This document shows, one piece after another, positions 1 through 6,408 of a stretch of 11,294 bases of DNA. This DNA is from Candidatus Sulfotelmatobacter sp. Lineage in GTDB: Bacteria > Acidobacteriota > Terriglobia > Terriglobales > SbA1. How positions within the stretch are numbered: position 1 is the stretch's first letter; every line of letters starts with the position of its first letter. The stretch covers positions 1-11,294 of the forward strand of contig JASLEQ010000795.1 in NCBI GenBank assembly GCA_030151135.1, read 5' to 3'. The notes under the pieces were generated by a model. The model was not told where the DNA came from and did no database searches. It saw only the letters and a program-made list of their open reading frames with translations. The position numbers and the translations under genes are program-made.

Positions 1-279
1 GAAGATTAAAGGTTCCTTCGGAACTTCATTGCCAAGTTCAGCAGCATGCTCGCGATAATTTCGCCCGACGCATACTATCTTCGATGGCCGCAGCGGCGGC
101 AAGAGTACGGCTTCGTCAAGGGCAATCGGATCAATTCGGCGGGAACGCAGGCTTTCGACGTCACCATCTGCTTCCTCAGGTGGCGTAAGCAGAATCCGCA
201 CAATCGCACTCCGTCCACCGGTGGACTCTACCAGGCCATAGTGGCTTTCCCCATTCAGTTGAAACCGGCAATATCTCAT
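1..279 (-). CDS. Fumarylacetoacetate hydrolase (FAH) family protein, N-terminal part; leaves the window
   Basis: The 93 residues visible are the N-terminal part of a FAH-family protein. The family contains metal-dependent hydrolases, decarboxylases and isomerases acting on 2-oxo or beta-diketo acids, and the exact substrate cannot be told here. Residues 1-60 match the small N-terminal domain often found before the catalytic domain. From residue 67 the protein reads [19 protein letters not shown], the well-known entry to the FAH fold (normally K-I-x-x-x-G-x-N-Y-x-x-H). The start is the ATG at 279-277. An in-frame TAG lies two codons upstream, so no longer start is possible. The leader has only a weak purine-rich AGAAAG just before the start. 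The metal-binding Glu/Asp residues lie beyond the window. It follows the lipoprotein gene by 76 bases on the same strand. The family call is firm and the substrate is unknown. Confidence 0.87.
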   Translation of the reverse strand, partial: MRYCRFQLNGESHYGLVESTGGRSAIVRILLTPPEEADGDVESLRSRRIDPIALDEAVLLPPLRPSKIVCVGRNYREHAAELGNEVPKEPLIF

Positions 280-355
280 CGCTTTCTATCTAATCACATA
301 TTCGGGTTTAGAACCGGAAAGCCGCCTGTCTTTGACCATGACGGTGGAATTCAGA

Positions 356-1441
356 TTAAGGAACCGACTCGCTTGCCTCCTCCGACCTGGCGCTCTCATT
401 TCCACGTAAGTCGAGGGATGAAACGGAAAACAAGTATGTTTTGCCCGTTTCCACACTGGTATCTCGATAGGCGGGGGTCCGGACGGGTTCTGTGTTGAGC
501 CTGGCCGGAGTTCCTCCTGGTTCGTGGCGGTAGATGTTGTACCCGGCGAGGTCGGCGTCGGGAACGGGAGCCCATATCAGGTCGATAAAAGGCTTTTGCC
601 CGGGACCGGAATATACTGCCTGCAATCCACTGGGGACTGCCGGCGGAAACACGTCGTCGGCAAATACTCTCACGTCAGGTGTGTCGTCACCTTCCACTTG
701 AATCGCGGGGCGACCCGGCTGTTCAATCACAGTCACCGTCTCCGCATGGTATTCATAAGTCTTCTGCCATTCGAAGTTTGCGTCGGTGAGTAAGCAGTCC
801 CGCTGGTCGCTAATTGGGACGTCACCGATGAGCGTGCGTTCTGCCGCACCGGCAAGCGAGCGGTAAACGCGATACACAAAGCGCACGCCGGGTTCCCGCG
901 AAGGCTCTGAAGGGCACGTCCAGTGAAGTATGATCCCGTGACTGCTGACCTTGGCCTGAAAATCGGTCGGCGGCGGCAACGTGTGTGCCAGGGAAACTTT
1001 CGCCTGATTCGAGAGGCCGGCGCCTCGTTTGCCTTGGTTGAGTACCTCCACTGCGTATGTCGCCATTGCGTCGGGTGAGTCTCGCAGCGTTGATTCTGGA
1101 AGAAAATCCACGTAGGTGGCCTCGTGTTTTTGTCGAGGAGTGGAAGACGTCGCCAAGATTTGTGGCGGAGTTGTCGCAACCGGCTTACCGCAATTCTTCA
1201 GATCCTCCAGTCCTCGGCAAATAAAGGTGGGGCCTACATCGCGAAGGAGTTGGCGATCGGTCGTCTTTGCAGGAACCGTCCAGACAAGATTCACGTGGTT
1301 GCCCTTCCTCGAAGCGCGCAAATCAGATGGCGGGGCAGGAAGGTTCAGGGAGGGCGGTAATGGAGGACTGATCGTCGCGCACGCGGAAAATGTCACCGGT
1401 GCGAACACCACAAGCCATTGCAGCAGAGAAGAGCGTTTCAT
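356..1441 (-). CDS. Lipoprotein with three fibronectin type III domains
   Basis: This 361-residue protein is probably a surface or periplasmic lipoprotein. The N-terminus has two basic residues, a hydrophobic stretch (about 6-19) and F-S-A-C with Cys21 as the likely lipidated residue. The lipobox is slightly unusual because Phe rather than Leu is at -3. A proline-rich linker (26-38) precedes three fibronectin-III-like domains at about 37-152, 156-262 and 266-358. Each starts with a Pro-rich segment then a hydrophobic-x-W strand (LVW, LHW, LIW). The third is the most regular, with AGYNIYR and KTYLFSVSSLD signatures. Cysteine pairs in domain 1 (75 and 84) and domain 2 (176 and 216) could form disulfides in the periplasm. 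No enzyme domain is visible, so a binding or structural role is likely but not demonstrated. The start has no clear ribosome binding site. It lies 108 bases downstream of the aminotransferase gene. Confidence 0.82.
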   Translation of the reverse strand: MKRSSLLQWLVVFAPVTFSACATISPPLPPSLNLPAPPSDLRASRKGNHVNLVWTVPAKTTDRQLLRDVGPTFICRGLEDLKNCGKPVATTPPQILATSSTPRQKHEATYVDFLPESTLRDSPDAMATYAVEVLNQGKRGAGLSNQAKVSLAHTLPPPTDFQAKVSSHGIILHWTCPSEPSREPGVRFVYRVYRSLAGAAERTLIGDVPISDQRDCLLTDANFEWQKTYEYHAETVTVIEQPGRPAIQVEGDDTPDVRVFADDVFPPAVPSGLQAVYSGPGQKPFIDLIWAPVPDADLAGYNIYRHEPGGTPARLNTEPVRTPAYRDTSVETGKTYLFSVSSLDLRGNESARSEEASESVP

Positions 1442-1549
1442 CCGAGCCGGGATCAGAGTATCAGAACGTCGGAATCCACCCAGCGTCCGAGGCAGAATGC
1501 TCGCATCCAGGAATCTTTCAAGAGTTGCCGTGGGAAGACAGCTTTCCCG

Positions 1550-2902
1550 TTAATTCGTCAATTCCTTCACGGCCTCGCGAAAGACTTTCGTGTGCCGATC
1601 CACGTGTTCAGTCTCAGTCTGTGGGCACATGAGGGCCATGTTGTGAAACGGAGTCAGAAGGATTCCGCGATTCATGGCGTAGAGATGCATGAATCGCTCA
1701 AGTTCGAAGTCCATTGCGTCATGAGCCTGCTTGCCGTTCGTCGGCTCGGGACCGAACATATATTCGGCACGGCATCCGAGGCGAGTGACGTGCCAAGGCA
1801 AGCCAACCTCTGCAATCGCTTTGGCCACTCCGTCAGCCCAGCGCCCAGCCATTGGGATCATGCGGTCAAAGGCTTCTTTCGTAAGAACCTTCGTAAGGGT
1901 TGCCCGCATGGCGGCAAGTGAAAGAGCGTTGCCCGCCAGGGTTCCACCGATGCCCTCAACATCGCAGCTTTCCAATTCCTGCTTAGCGACAATCCGCTCA
2001 GCTACTTCCTGCGAAAAACCATACGCCGCGCCTGGAATTCCAGCTCCGATTGCCTTTCCGAAGACTATGACATCGGGATTGAGGTTCTCTGCGCGCGTAT
2101 ATCCGCCGGGGCCCGCGCAGATGGTATGGGTCTCGTCGATGATGAGCAGCGTCTCATGCTTGCGAGTGAGCCTGCGCAGAGCGTGATGATATCCCGGCTG
2201 CGGGTGCACAATGCCGACGTTGGTCATTGCTGGTTCTGCAAGGACGCAAGCGACATCTCCCGGCGCCAATGCCTTCTCAAGCGCGGCCGCATCGTTAAAC
2301 TCGACAACTTTCGTCGTCTCCGTCGGGTCAACCGGAGGACCGATATTTCCAGGTCGAGAGCCGACGGTGCCATCGTCGTAAAGGGAGATGAAGGTCTCAT
2401 CGACGGTACCGTGATAGCACCAGTTGAAAACCAGAATCTTTGTTCGACCTGTGATCTGTCGGGCGAGACGAATTGAGAAACGATTGGCGTCCGTTGCCGA
2501 AAGAGAAAACTGCCAGAATGGCAGGTTGAAGCGTTTCTGCAATTCTTCGGCAACGATGATCGCGTCTTCTCCGGGCAGCATCAACGTGATACCGCGCCGC
2601 AACTGCTCTTCCGCGGCCTTCACCGTGGCAAAAGGAGAATGCCCTGTCATTGCCCCGGTATCGCCCAGGCAGAAATCGATGTAGCGGTGTCCATCAACAT
2701 CAAAGAACTCGGAGCCTTGCGCTTCGCGCACGAACGGCGGAAATGCCCCGGCCCATTTCACCATCCAGTTCATGGGCACGCCGGCGACAAGCGATTTGCG
2801 AGCGCGGTCGAAGAGTGCCTTCGACTTCGGGCGCTCGTCCACAAACTTCTTTTGTTCGCGCTGCATCAGTGACTGCAAGCGGGTGCGATCGATGGTTTTC
2901 AT
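1550..2902 (-). CDS. Class III PLP-dependent aminotransferase (GSA-aminotransferase-like)
   Basis: This 450-residue enzyme belongs to the class III (fold type I) aminotransferases and resembles glutamate-1-semialdehyde aminomutase and related aspartate aminotransferase family proteins. PLP would be bound by Lys283 in VFGKAIGAG, with Asp256 in LLIIDETHT pairing with the pyridine nitrogen. FNWCYHGTVDE at about 159-169 is the region that stacks on the cofactor. The position where hemL-type enzymes usually read SGTEA is SATDAN here (134-140 region), with Ala replacing the first Gly, so I do not call it hemL. The length is normal for the family. The natural amino donor and acceptor cannot be inferred. 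It starts 53 bases after the hslU stop on the same strand and may be co-transcribed with it. No Shine-Dalgarno sequence is seen before the ATG. Confidence 0.92.
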   Translation of the reverse strand: MKTIDRTRLQSLMQREQKKFVDERPKSKALFDRARKSLVAGVPMNWMVKWAGAFPPFVREAQGSEFFDVDGHRYIDFCLGDTGAMTGHSPFATVKAAEEQLRRGITLMLPGEDAIIVAEELQKRFNLPFWQFSLSATDANRFSIRLARQITGRTKILVFNWCYHGTVDETFISLYDDGTVGSRPGNIGPPVDPTETTKVVEFNDAAALEKALAPGDVACVLAEPAMTNVGIVHPQPGYHHALRRLTRKHETLLIIDETHTICAGPGGYTRAENLNPDVIVFGKAIGAGIPGAAYGFSQEVAERIVAKQELESCDVEGIGGTLAGNALSLAAMRATLTKVLTKEAFDRMIPMAGRWADGVAKAIAEVGLPWHVTRLGCRAEYMFGPEPTNGKQAHDAMDFELERFMHLYAMNRGILLTPFHNMALMCPQTETEHVDRHTKVFREAVKELTN

Positions 2903-2955
2903 GGAGGAAAAGATGAGCTACGGAGATAACAGAGGACTCCTCAGTGGTCTCTGGT

Positions 2956-4368
2956 TTATAAGATATAGCGGCTCAGGTCCTGATCTTTCACGATGTCGGT
3001 CAGCATCTTGCGCACATATTCAGCGTCGATGGTGATCTGCTCGCCTTTTTTCTCCGGAGCATCGAAACTCAGCTCGTCGAGCACACGTTCCATGATGGTG
3101 TGAAGGCGGCGCGCACCGATATTTTCCGTGCTCTCGTTTACTCGGAATGCGAAATGAGCAATCTCGTCGAGAGCTTCGCGAGTGAATTCCAGCTTCACGC
3201 CTTCGGTCTCCAGGAGTGCTGTGTACTGCTTCACCAGCGAAGATTTCGGCTCAGTAAGAATACGGACGAAGTCCTCCATCGTGAGCGATTGAAGTTCGAC
3301 GCGGATGGGAAATCGTCCTTGCAACTCAGGAATCAAGTCGCTGGGCTTCGAAACATGGAACGCGCCCGCTGCGATGAACAGGATGTGATCGGTGCGCACC
3401 ATGCCATAGCGGGTGTTGACCGTTGTGCCTTCGACGATGGGCAGAATGTCCCGCTGGACACCTTCGCGAGACACGTCGGGGCCATGGCCACCCTCGCGGC
3501 CGGCGATTTTGTCGATTTCATCGAGGAATACGATGCCCGAATTCTCGACGCGGTCAATTGCAGTGCGCGTTACTTGATCCATGTCAATGAGGCGCTGCTC
3601 TTCTTCCTGGATCAGGTATTCGAATGCCTCATTGACCTTCATCTTCCGCTTCTTGGTGCGCTGGCCGAAGATGTTGGGCAACATATCTTTGATGTTGATG
3701 TCCATCTCCTCAACACCCTGGTTGGTCATGATCTCGAACGATGGAAAATTGCGCTCCCGGACATCGATCTCAACCATACGCTCGTCGAGTTTGCCTTCGC
3801 GCAACTGCTGGCGCAGTTTCTCCCGGGTACGGGTGGAGGATTCCGCCAGCGACGCGCTTCCGTCAATGACAACGCCGCCAGCAGTCTGGTCAGGACGCGA
3901 TGGGGGCGTGGGCGGCAGCAAGATATCCAGAAGCCGCTCTTCGGCATTGAGTTCGGCTTTGTCGGCCACGTCTTCCAGCTTCTCTTCGCGAACATTATCG
4001 ATGGCGATCTCGATGAGGTCGCGGACGATTGACTCGACATCACGCCCCACGTAGCCGACCTCGGTAAACTTGGAGGCTTCCACCTTGAGGAAAGGAGAAT
4101 TCGCGAGCTTCGCGAGCCGGCGTGCAATCTCAGTCTTGCCGACGCCGGTGGGGCCAATCATGATGATGTTCTTGGGAATGATCTCTTCAGCAAGGTCGGG
4201 CGGCAACTTCTGGCGCCGGGTGCGGTTGCGCAGAGCGATGGCAACGGCGCGCTTGGCATCCTTCTGCCCGATGACATGCTTGTCGAGCTCGGCTACGATT
4301 TCGCGCGGAGTGAGCTCATCCAGCGCTAATTGATCGGCTTCAGCGGTTGACGGTAAATAGATTGCCAT
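2956..4368 (-). CDS. hslU: HslU (ClpY), ATPase subunit of the HslUV protease
   Basis: This is the AAA+ unfoldase that feeds substrates into the HslV protease chamber in the cytoplasm. At 470 residues it is slightly longer than the E. coli protein because of about 15 extra N-terminal residues before the conserved [17 protein letters not shown]. Visible elements in order are Walker A GPTGVGKT (72-79), the pore loop GYVG (105-108), the variable I-domain (about 115-240), Walker B IVFLDEID (279-286), [10 protein letters not shown] (298-307), and sensor 2 GARR (418-421). The C-terminal tail ends DLSRYIL, which inserts between HslV subunits to activate them. All key motifs are intact. It is separated from hslV by a plus-strand zinc-ribbon gene, so it must be transcribed from its own promoter in 4369-4482. 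No clear Shine-Dalgarno sequence is present. The aminotransferase gene follows by 53 bases. Confidence 0.98.
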   Translation of the reverse strand: MAIYLPSTAEADQLALDELTPREIVAELDKHVIGQKDAKRAVAIALRNRTRRQKLPPDLAEEIIPKNIIMIGPTGVGKTEIARRLAKLANSPFLKVEASKFTEVGYVGRDVESIVRDLIEIAIDNVREEKLEDVADKAELNAEERLLDILLPPTPPSRPDQTAGGVVIDGSASLAESSTRTREKLRQQLREGKLDERMVEIDVRERNFPSFEIMTNQGVEEMDINIKDMLPNIFGQRTKKRKMKVNEAFEYLIQEEEQRLIDMDQVTRTAIDRVENSGIVFLDEIDKIAGREGGHGPDVSREGVQRDILPIVEGTTVNTRYGMVRTDHILFIAAGAFHVSKPSDLIPELQGRFPIRVELQSLTMEDFVRILTEPKSSLVKQYTALLETEGVKLEFTREALDEIAHFAFRVNESTENIGARRLHTIMERVLDELSFDAPEKKGEQITIDAEYVRKMLTDIVKDQDLSRYIL

Positions 4369-4482
4369 TTGCAGTCATTACTTTCTGTCGTAAGTCCCAT
4401 CACTATCGTACTGGTTCGATGTCCGCCGGAGAATGCTAGATTCGCGCTTGTTCGCTCAGAAACTTCCCAAGGAGCAACGGGC
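4369..4482. promoter_or_regulatory. Divergent intergenic region between hslU and the zinc-ribbon gene
   Basis: These 114 bases separate the start codons of hslU (minus) and the zinc-ribbon gene (plus), so both promoters should lie here. I found only weak candidates. On the plus strand there is a TAGATT -10-like box at 4438-4443 with no good -35. On the minus strand there is a TACGAT-like box near 4395-4400. Neither is good enough to call alone. Confidence 0.4.
4469..4474 (+). promoter_or_regulatory. Shine-Dalgarno sequence fixing the zinc-ribbon gene start
   Basis: AAGGAG lies eight bases before the ATG at 4483. The reading frame is open back to an ATG at 4369, but that start has no comparable site and the extra 38 residues do not resemble the family. 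This site therefore decides the start. Confidence 0.85.
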
Positions 4483-4734
4483 ATGTTTTTTCTGATCGGT
4501 GTTCGAACCAAAGCCAAAGCCATCGCACAACAGGAGCGCGCCTGCACCAAATGCGTGCGCCCGACGATGCACGCCATCGTTCAGACGAAGAAATGGTTCA
4601 CCCTGTTTTTCATCCCCGTGATCCCGCTGGGCGGCAACTTCTTCGCCCGCTGCGGAGTCTGCGGGCTGAACACCAAATGCACCTCTGAACTTAAGGACCA
4701 CCCTGGGATCGCAGCGATGGCCGCCAAAGCCTAG
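4483..4734 (+). CDS. Small zinc-ribbon protein
   Basis: This is an 83-residue protein of the small zinc-ribbon family (zinc_ribbon_15-like). Metal would be held by two cysteine pairs, C21-x-x-C24 and C57-x-x-C60. Between them is a hydrophobic segment, KKWFTLFFIPVIPLGG (about 36-51), and the N-terminus starts FFLIGVRTK, both typical of this family as I recall it. A fifth cysteine is at 66. The function of the family is not established, and I do not assign one. It is on the opposite strand from its neighbours, lying between hslV (convergent, 29 bases between the stops) and hslU (divergent). I see no strong terminator in the 29-base gap, only a short AT-rich hairpin TTTGT-AGG-ACAAA. Confidence 0.83.
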   Translation: MFFLIGVRTKAKAIAQQERACTKCVRPTMHAIVQTKKWFTLFFIPVIPLGGNFFARCGVCGLNTKCTSELKDHPGIAAMAAKA

Positions 4735-4763
4735 TTGTAGCTTTTTGTAGGACAAACGGTAGA

Positions 4764-5306
4764 TCACAGCTCCTCAATCGTTATCCGATCATTGGTGTAA
4801 ATGCACATCTTACCGGCAATTTTCATGGCTTCTTCGGCCACCTGCCGGGCAGGAAGCTGTGTGTGTTCCATGAGCGCCTGAGCGGCGGACTGTGCATACG
4901 GGCCGCCACTTCCGATGGCAGCAATTCCGGTATCGGGTTCAATCACGTCGCCCTGGCCACTCAACAGATAGGTCTGGTCTTTGTCGCTCACGATCAACAA
5001 AGCCTCCAAGTTGCGGAGGAATTTGTCAGTGCGCCAATCCCTTCCCAATTCCACCGCGGCTCGGCCGAGATTACCGTGGTATTGCTCGAGTTTTGCCTCG
5101 AATCGGCTGAAGAGAGTGAACGCATCCGCCGTGGATCCGGCAAATCCAGCCAGGATCTTGTCGTTGTAAAGCCTTCGAATCTTCTTCGCCGAGTGTTTGA
5201 TCACCGATTCGCCGAGGGTAACCTGGCCATCTCCGGCCAAAACCACCTTGCCATCGCGGCGAACGGATAAAACTGTTGTAGACCGTATCAGTCGTTTCGT
5301 AGCCAT
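4764..5306 (-). CDS. hslV: HslV (ClpQ), proteolytic subunit of the HslUV protease
   Basis: This is the threonine protease that forms a double hexamer and degrades proteins unfolded by HslU. The 180-residue sequence aligns along its length with E. coli Hsl[67 protein letters not shown] and the end [12 protein letters not shown]. The mature N-terminus should be Thr10 of [11 protein letters not shown], so the gene encodes a nine-residue propeptide, MATKRLIRS, that must be removed to expose the catalytic threonine. E. coli HslV loses only its initiator Met. The start codon has no Shine-Dalgarno sequence, and a strong -10 box lies 14 bases upstream, giving a very short leader. hslU is not directly downstream; the opposing zinc-ribbon gene lies between them. 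Confidence 0.98.
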   Translation of the reverse strand: MATKRLIRSTTVLSVRRDGKVVLAGDGQVTLGESVIKHSAKKIRRLYNDKILAGFAGSTADAFTLFSRFEAKLEQYHGNLGRAAVELGRDWRTDKFLRNLEALLIVSDKDQTYLLSGQGDVIEPDTGIAAIGSGGPYAQSAAQALMEHTQLPARQVAEEAMKIAGKMCIYTNDRITIEEL

Positions 5307-5320
5307 GAGCGCAATTCTTG

Positions 5321-5349
5321 ATTATAGCAGCGGAAAAACTACTGCTTAA
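5321..5349 (-). promoter_or_regulatory. Predicted hslV promoter (sigma70-like)
   Basis: On the minus strand a perfect TATAAT -10 box (5326-5321) is preceded by TTAAGC (5349-5344, three of six matches to TTGACA) with a 17-base spacer. The -10 ends 14 bases before the hslV ATG, so transcription would begin about 7-8 bases before the start codon. No heat-shock operator (CIRCE) is visible. Confidence 0.6.
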
Positions 5350-5374
5350 GCGACGAACTGACGCAGCGATCGGC

Positions 5375-5392
5375 GGCGATTGACAGATCGCC
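5375..5392. repeat. Inverted repeat in the hslV/PilZ divergent region
   Basis: GGCGAT-TGACAG-ATCGCC is a perfect six-base inverted repeat with a six-base centre. It lies about 26 bases upstream of the predicted hslV -35. Within it GCGATTGAC (5376-5384) recurs as a direct repeat at 5438-5446, 62 bases away, close to six helical turns. It could be an operator, but no known protein is matched. Confidence 0.4.
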
Positions 5393-5461
5393 TCAGTAAC
5401 CAAACCCAGGATTACCGCTGTGACATTTCTCGACCTCGCGATTGACCTTACGGTTTAATTC

Positions 5462-6229
5462 ATGTCCAAGTTCGCTGCGGTACTTTGCCAAGACCAAAAA
5501 TCCCTGCAGATTCTGCGGACGGCGCTCAATAGGCTGGAAACCGAGCTGATCCACTGCCGCTCGCGGCAGGAAGCACTAGAATTGGTGATGAGCGGTCAAT
5601 GCTCAACCATGATTGTGGATTTCGACCTGGCAGGCGCGGAGGAAGCGATACGGATGGCATCGCTGCTGCCGCCATCGCAGAAGCCAGCACTGTTGGCAAT
5701 CGCAACCCGCGCATGGCCTGCCACGGGCGAAGCGTTCCAGTCGGGCGCCAGTCGCATCCTGTATCGTCCGTTGACAGGCGAACTCATCCGAGAAGCGCTG
5801 AAGTCCGGCCGGAAAGCGGGTCGCAGCAACCGTCGGAAGTCAGAACGGTATGAGGTGAAGACACTGGTCTACCTGGAACTTGAGCACGAGACCATTGCCG
5901 GGATCAGCATCGACATCGGCGAACATGGCCTTGCGATCCAGGCGACCGACCCTGTGCCGGTTCAGGCCAATTTGCCGTTTCGCTGTGTGCTGCCCGGCAC
6001 AGACACAAAACTGCAAGGACATGCGGACGTGATTTGGGCCAGCGATCAAGGGCGGGCAGGTTTGTTCTTTTCAAATCTCTCATCTGCTGGCCGGAAGCAC
6101 TTGAAACATTGGCTGACGAAGCGCGGGCACCATGGCAAACATGCTGTGCGCGATCTGCTGCCTCCGGCTGATGCACACGTCTCGTTCGCAGCTGTCTCAG
6201 AAGATGAGCTGCAGGCTGAAGTTCGATAG
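5462..6229 (+). CDS. Degenerate receiver domain fused to a PilZ domain
   Basis: This is a 255-residue predicted cytoplasmic regulator. Residues 1-115 have the pattern of a response-regulator receiver: a first strand FAAVLCQD, an aspartate in TMIVDFDLAG (Asp53 at the phosphorylation position) and a final strand ILYRPLTGELI. The usual acidic pair after strand 1 is reduced to a single Asp11, and the conserved lysine before proline is Arg102, so phosphorylation is doubtful. Residues 122-220 form a PilZ domain. RRKSER gives the RxxxR motif (Arg125 and Arg129). The second c-di-GMP motif, D/N-x-S-x-x-G, reads DIGEHG (151-156), with Gly replacing Ser. VIWASDQGRAGLFFSNLS (190-207) is typical of PilZ. 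The last 35 residues look unstructured. It is divergent from hslV. No ribosome binding site is evident, and a TTTAAT box ends two bases before the ATG. Output and partner are unknown. Confidence 0.87.
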   Translation: MSKFAAVLCQDQKSLQILRTALNRLETELIHCRSRQEALELVMSGQCSTMIVDFDLAGAEEAIRMASLLPPSQKPALLAIATRAWPATGEAFQSGASRILYRPLTGELIREALKSGRKAGRSNRRKSERYEVKTLVYLELEHETIAGISIDIGEHGLAIQATDPVPVQANLPFRCVLPGTDTKLQGHADVIWASDQGRAGLFFSNLSSAGRKHLKHWLTKRGHHGKHAVRDLLPPADAHVSFAAVSEDELQAEVR

Positions 6230-6408
6230 GTCATTTCGATTTTGGCCGGCGCTTTTTACGGCCTCGAGCGCTTCTCGGCAGATCGAACGCGGGTAGGTGT
6301 ATGCAGCCCGGCGCTTGCGCATTTGATCAACTTCCGTTAACGTTTACGGTTCCGGGTAGTCGGAAATTCTATCCTCGGAACATATTTGCTGGCTATAGTG
6401 GGCCGGCC
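6230..6408 (+). promoter_or_regulatory. Leader and promoter region of the LacI-family gene
   Basis: These 179 bases hold no gene if the regulator starts at 6409. Near the left end GGCCG (6246 region) and CGGCC form a loose hairpin with a T-rich loop, not a convincing terminator. The LacI-type operator lies at 6334-6349. A TATAGT -10-like box is at 6394-6399, nine bases before the ATG, without a recognisable -35. That would give a leader of only a few bases. Confidence 0.45.
6334..6349. promoter_or_regulatory. Probable LacI/GalR-family operator
   Basis: CCGTTAACGTTTACGG is a 16-base palindrome with seven of eight pairs matching; the one mismatch is T6338 against T6345. The centre is CG (6341-6342), the hallmark of LacI/GalR-family operators. 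It lies 59 bases before the ATG of the LacI-family gene and about 45 bases upstream of the TATAGT box, a sensible place for autoregulation of the regulator and the kinase gene behind it. Confidence 0.62.

Noticed and set aside
46..498. Open frame of 150 codons on the plus strand at the left edge
   Set aside because: It lies across the minus-strand FAH-family gene and the lipoprotein end; the minus-strand FAH frame has a clear family signature, this one has none.
1418..1921. Open frame of 167 codons on the plus strand
   Set aside because: It runs antisense to the aminotransferase C-terminus and has no recognisable domain.
2903..2955. Hairpin CAGAG/CTCTG between hslU and the aminotransferase gene
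   Set aside because: The five-base stem has a long loop and no T-run follows on the minus strand, so it is not a convincing terminator.
3100..4032. Open frame of 310 codons on the plus strand, antisense to hslU
   Set aside because: It is a shadow of the highly conserved hslU coding frame in a high-GC gene; its translation has no recognisable motif and no ribosome binding site.
5380..5385. Perfect TTGACA on the plus strand as a -35 box for the PilZ gene
   Set aside because: No acceptable -10 box lies 16-18 bases downstream, and the hexamer overlaps the inverted repeat.
6301..6408. N-terminal extension of 36 residues on the LacI-family protein
   Set aside because: LacI-family proteins start close to the helix-turn-helix; the extension covers a near-perfect operator palindrome and a -10-like box, so it is promoter sequence.
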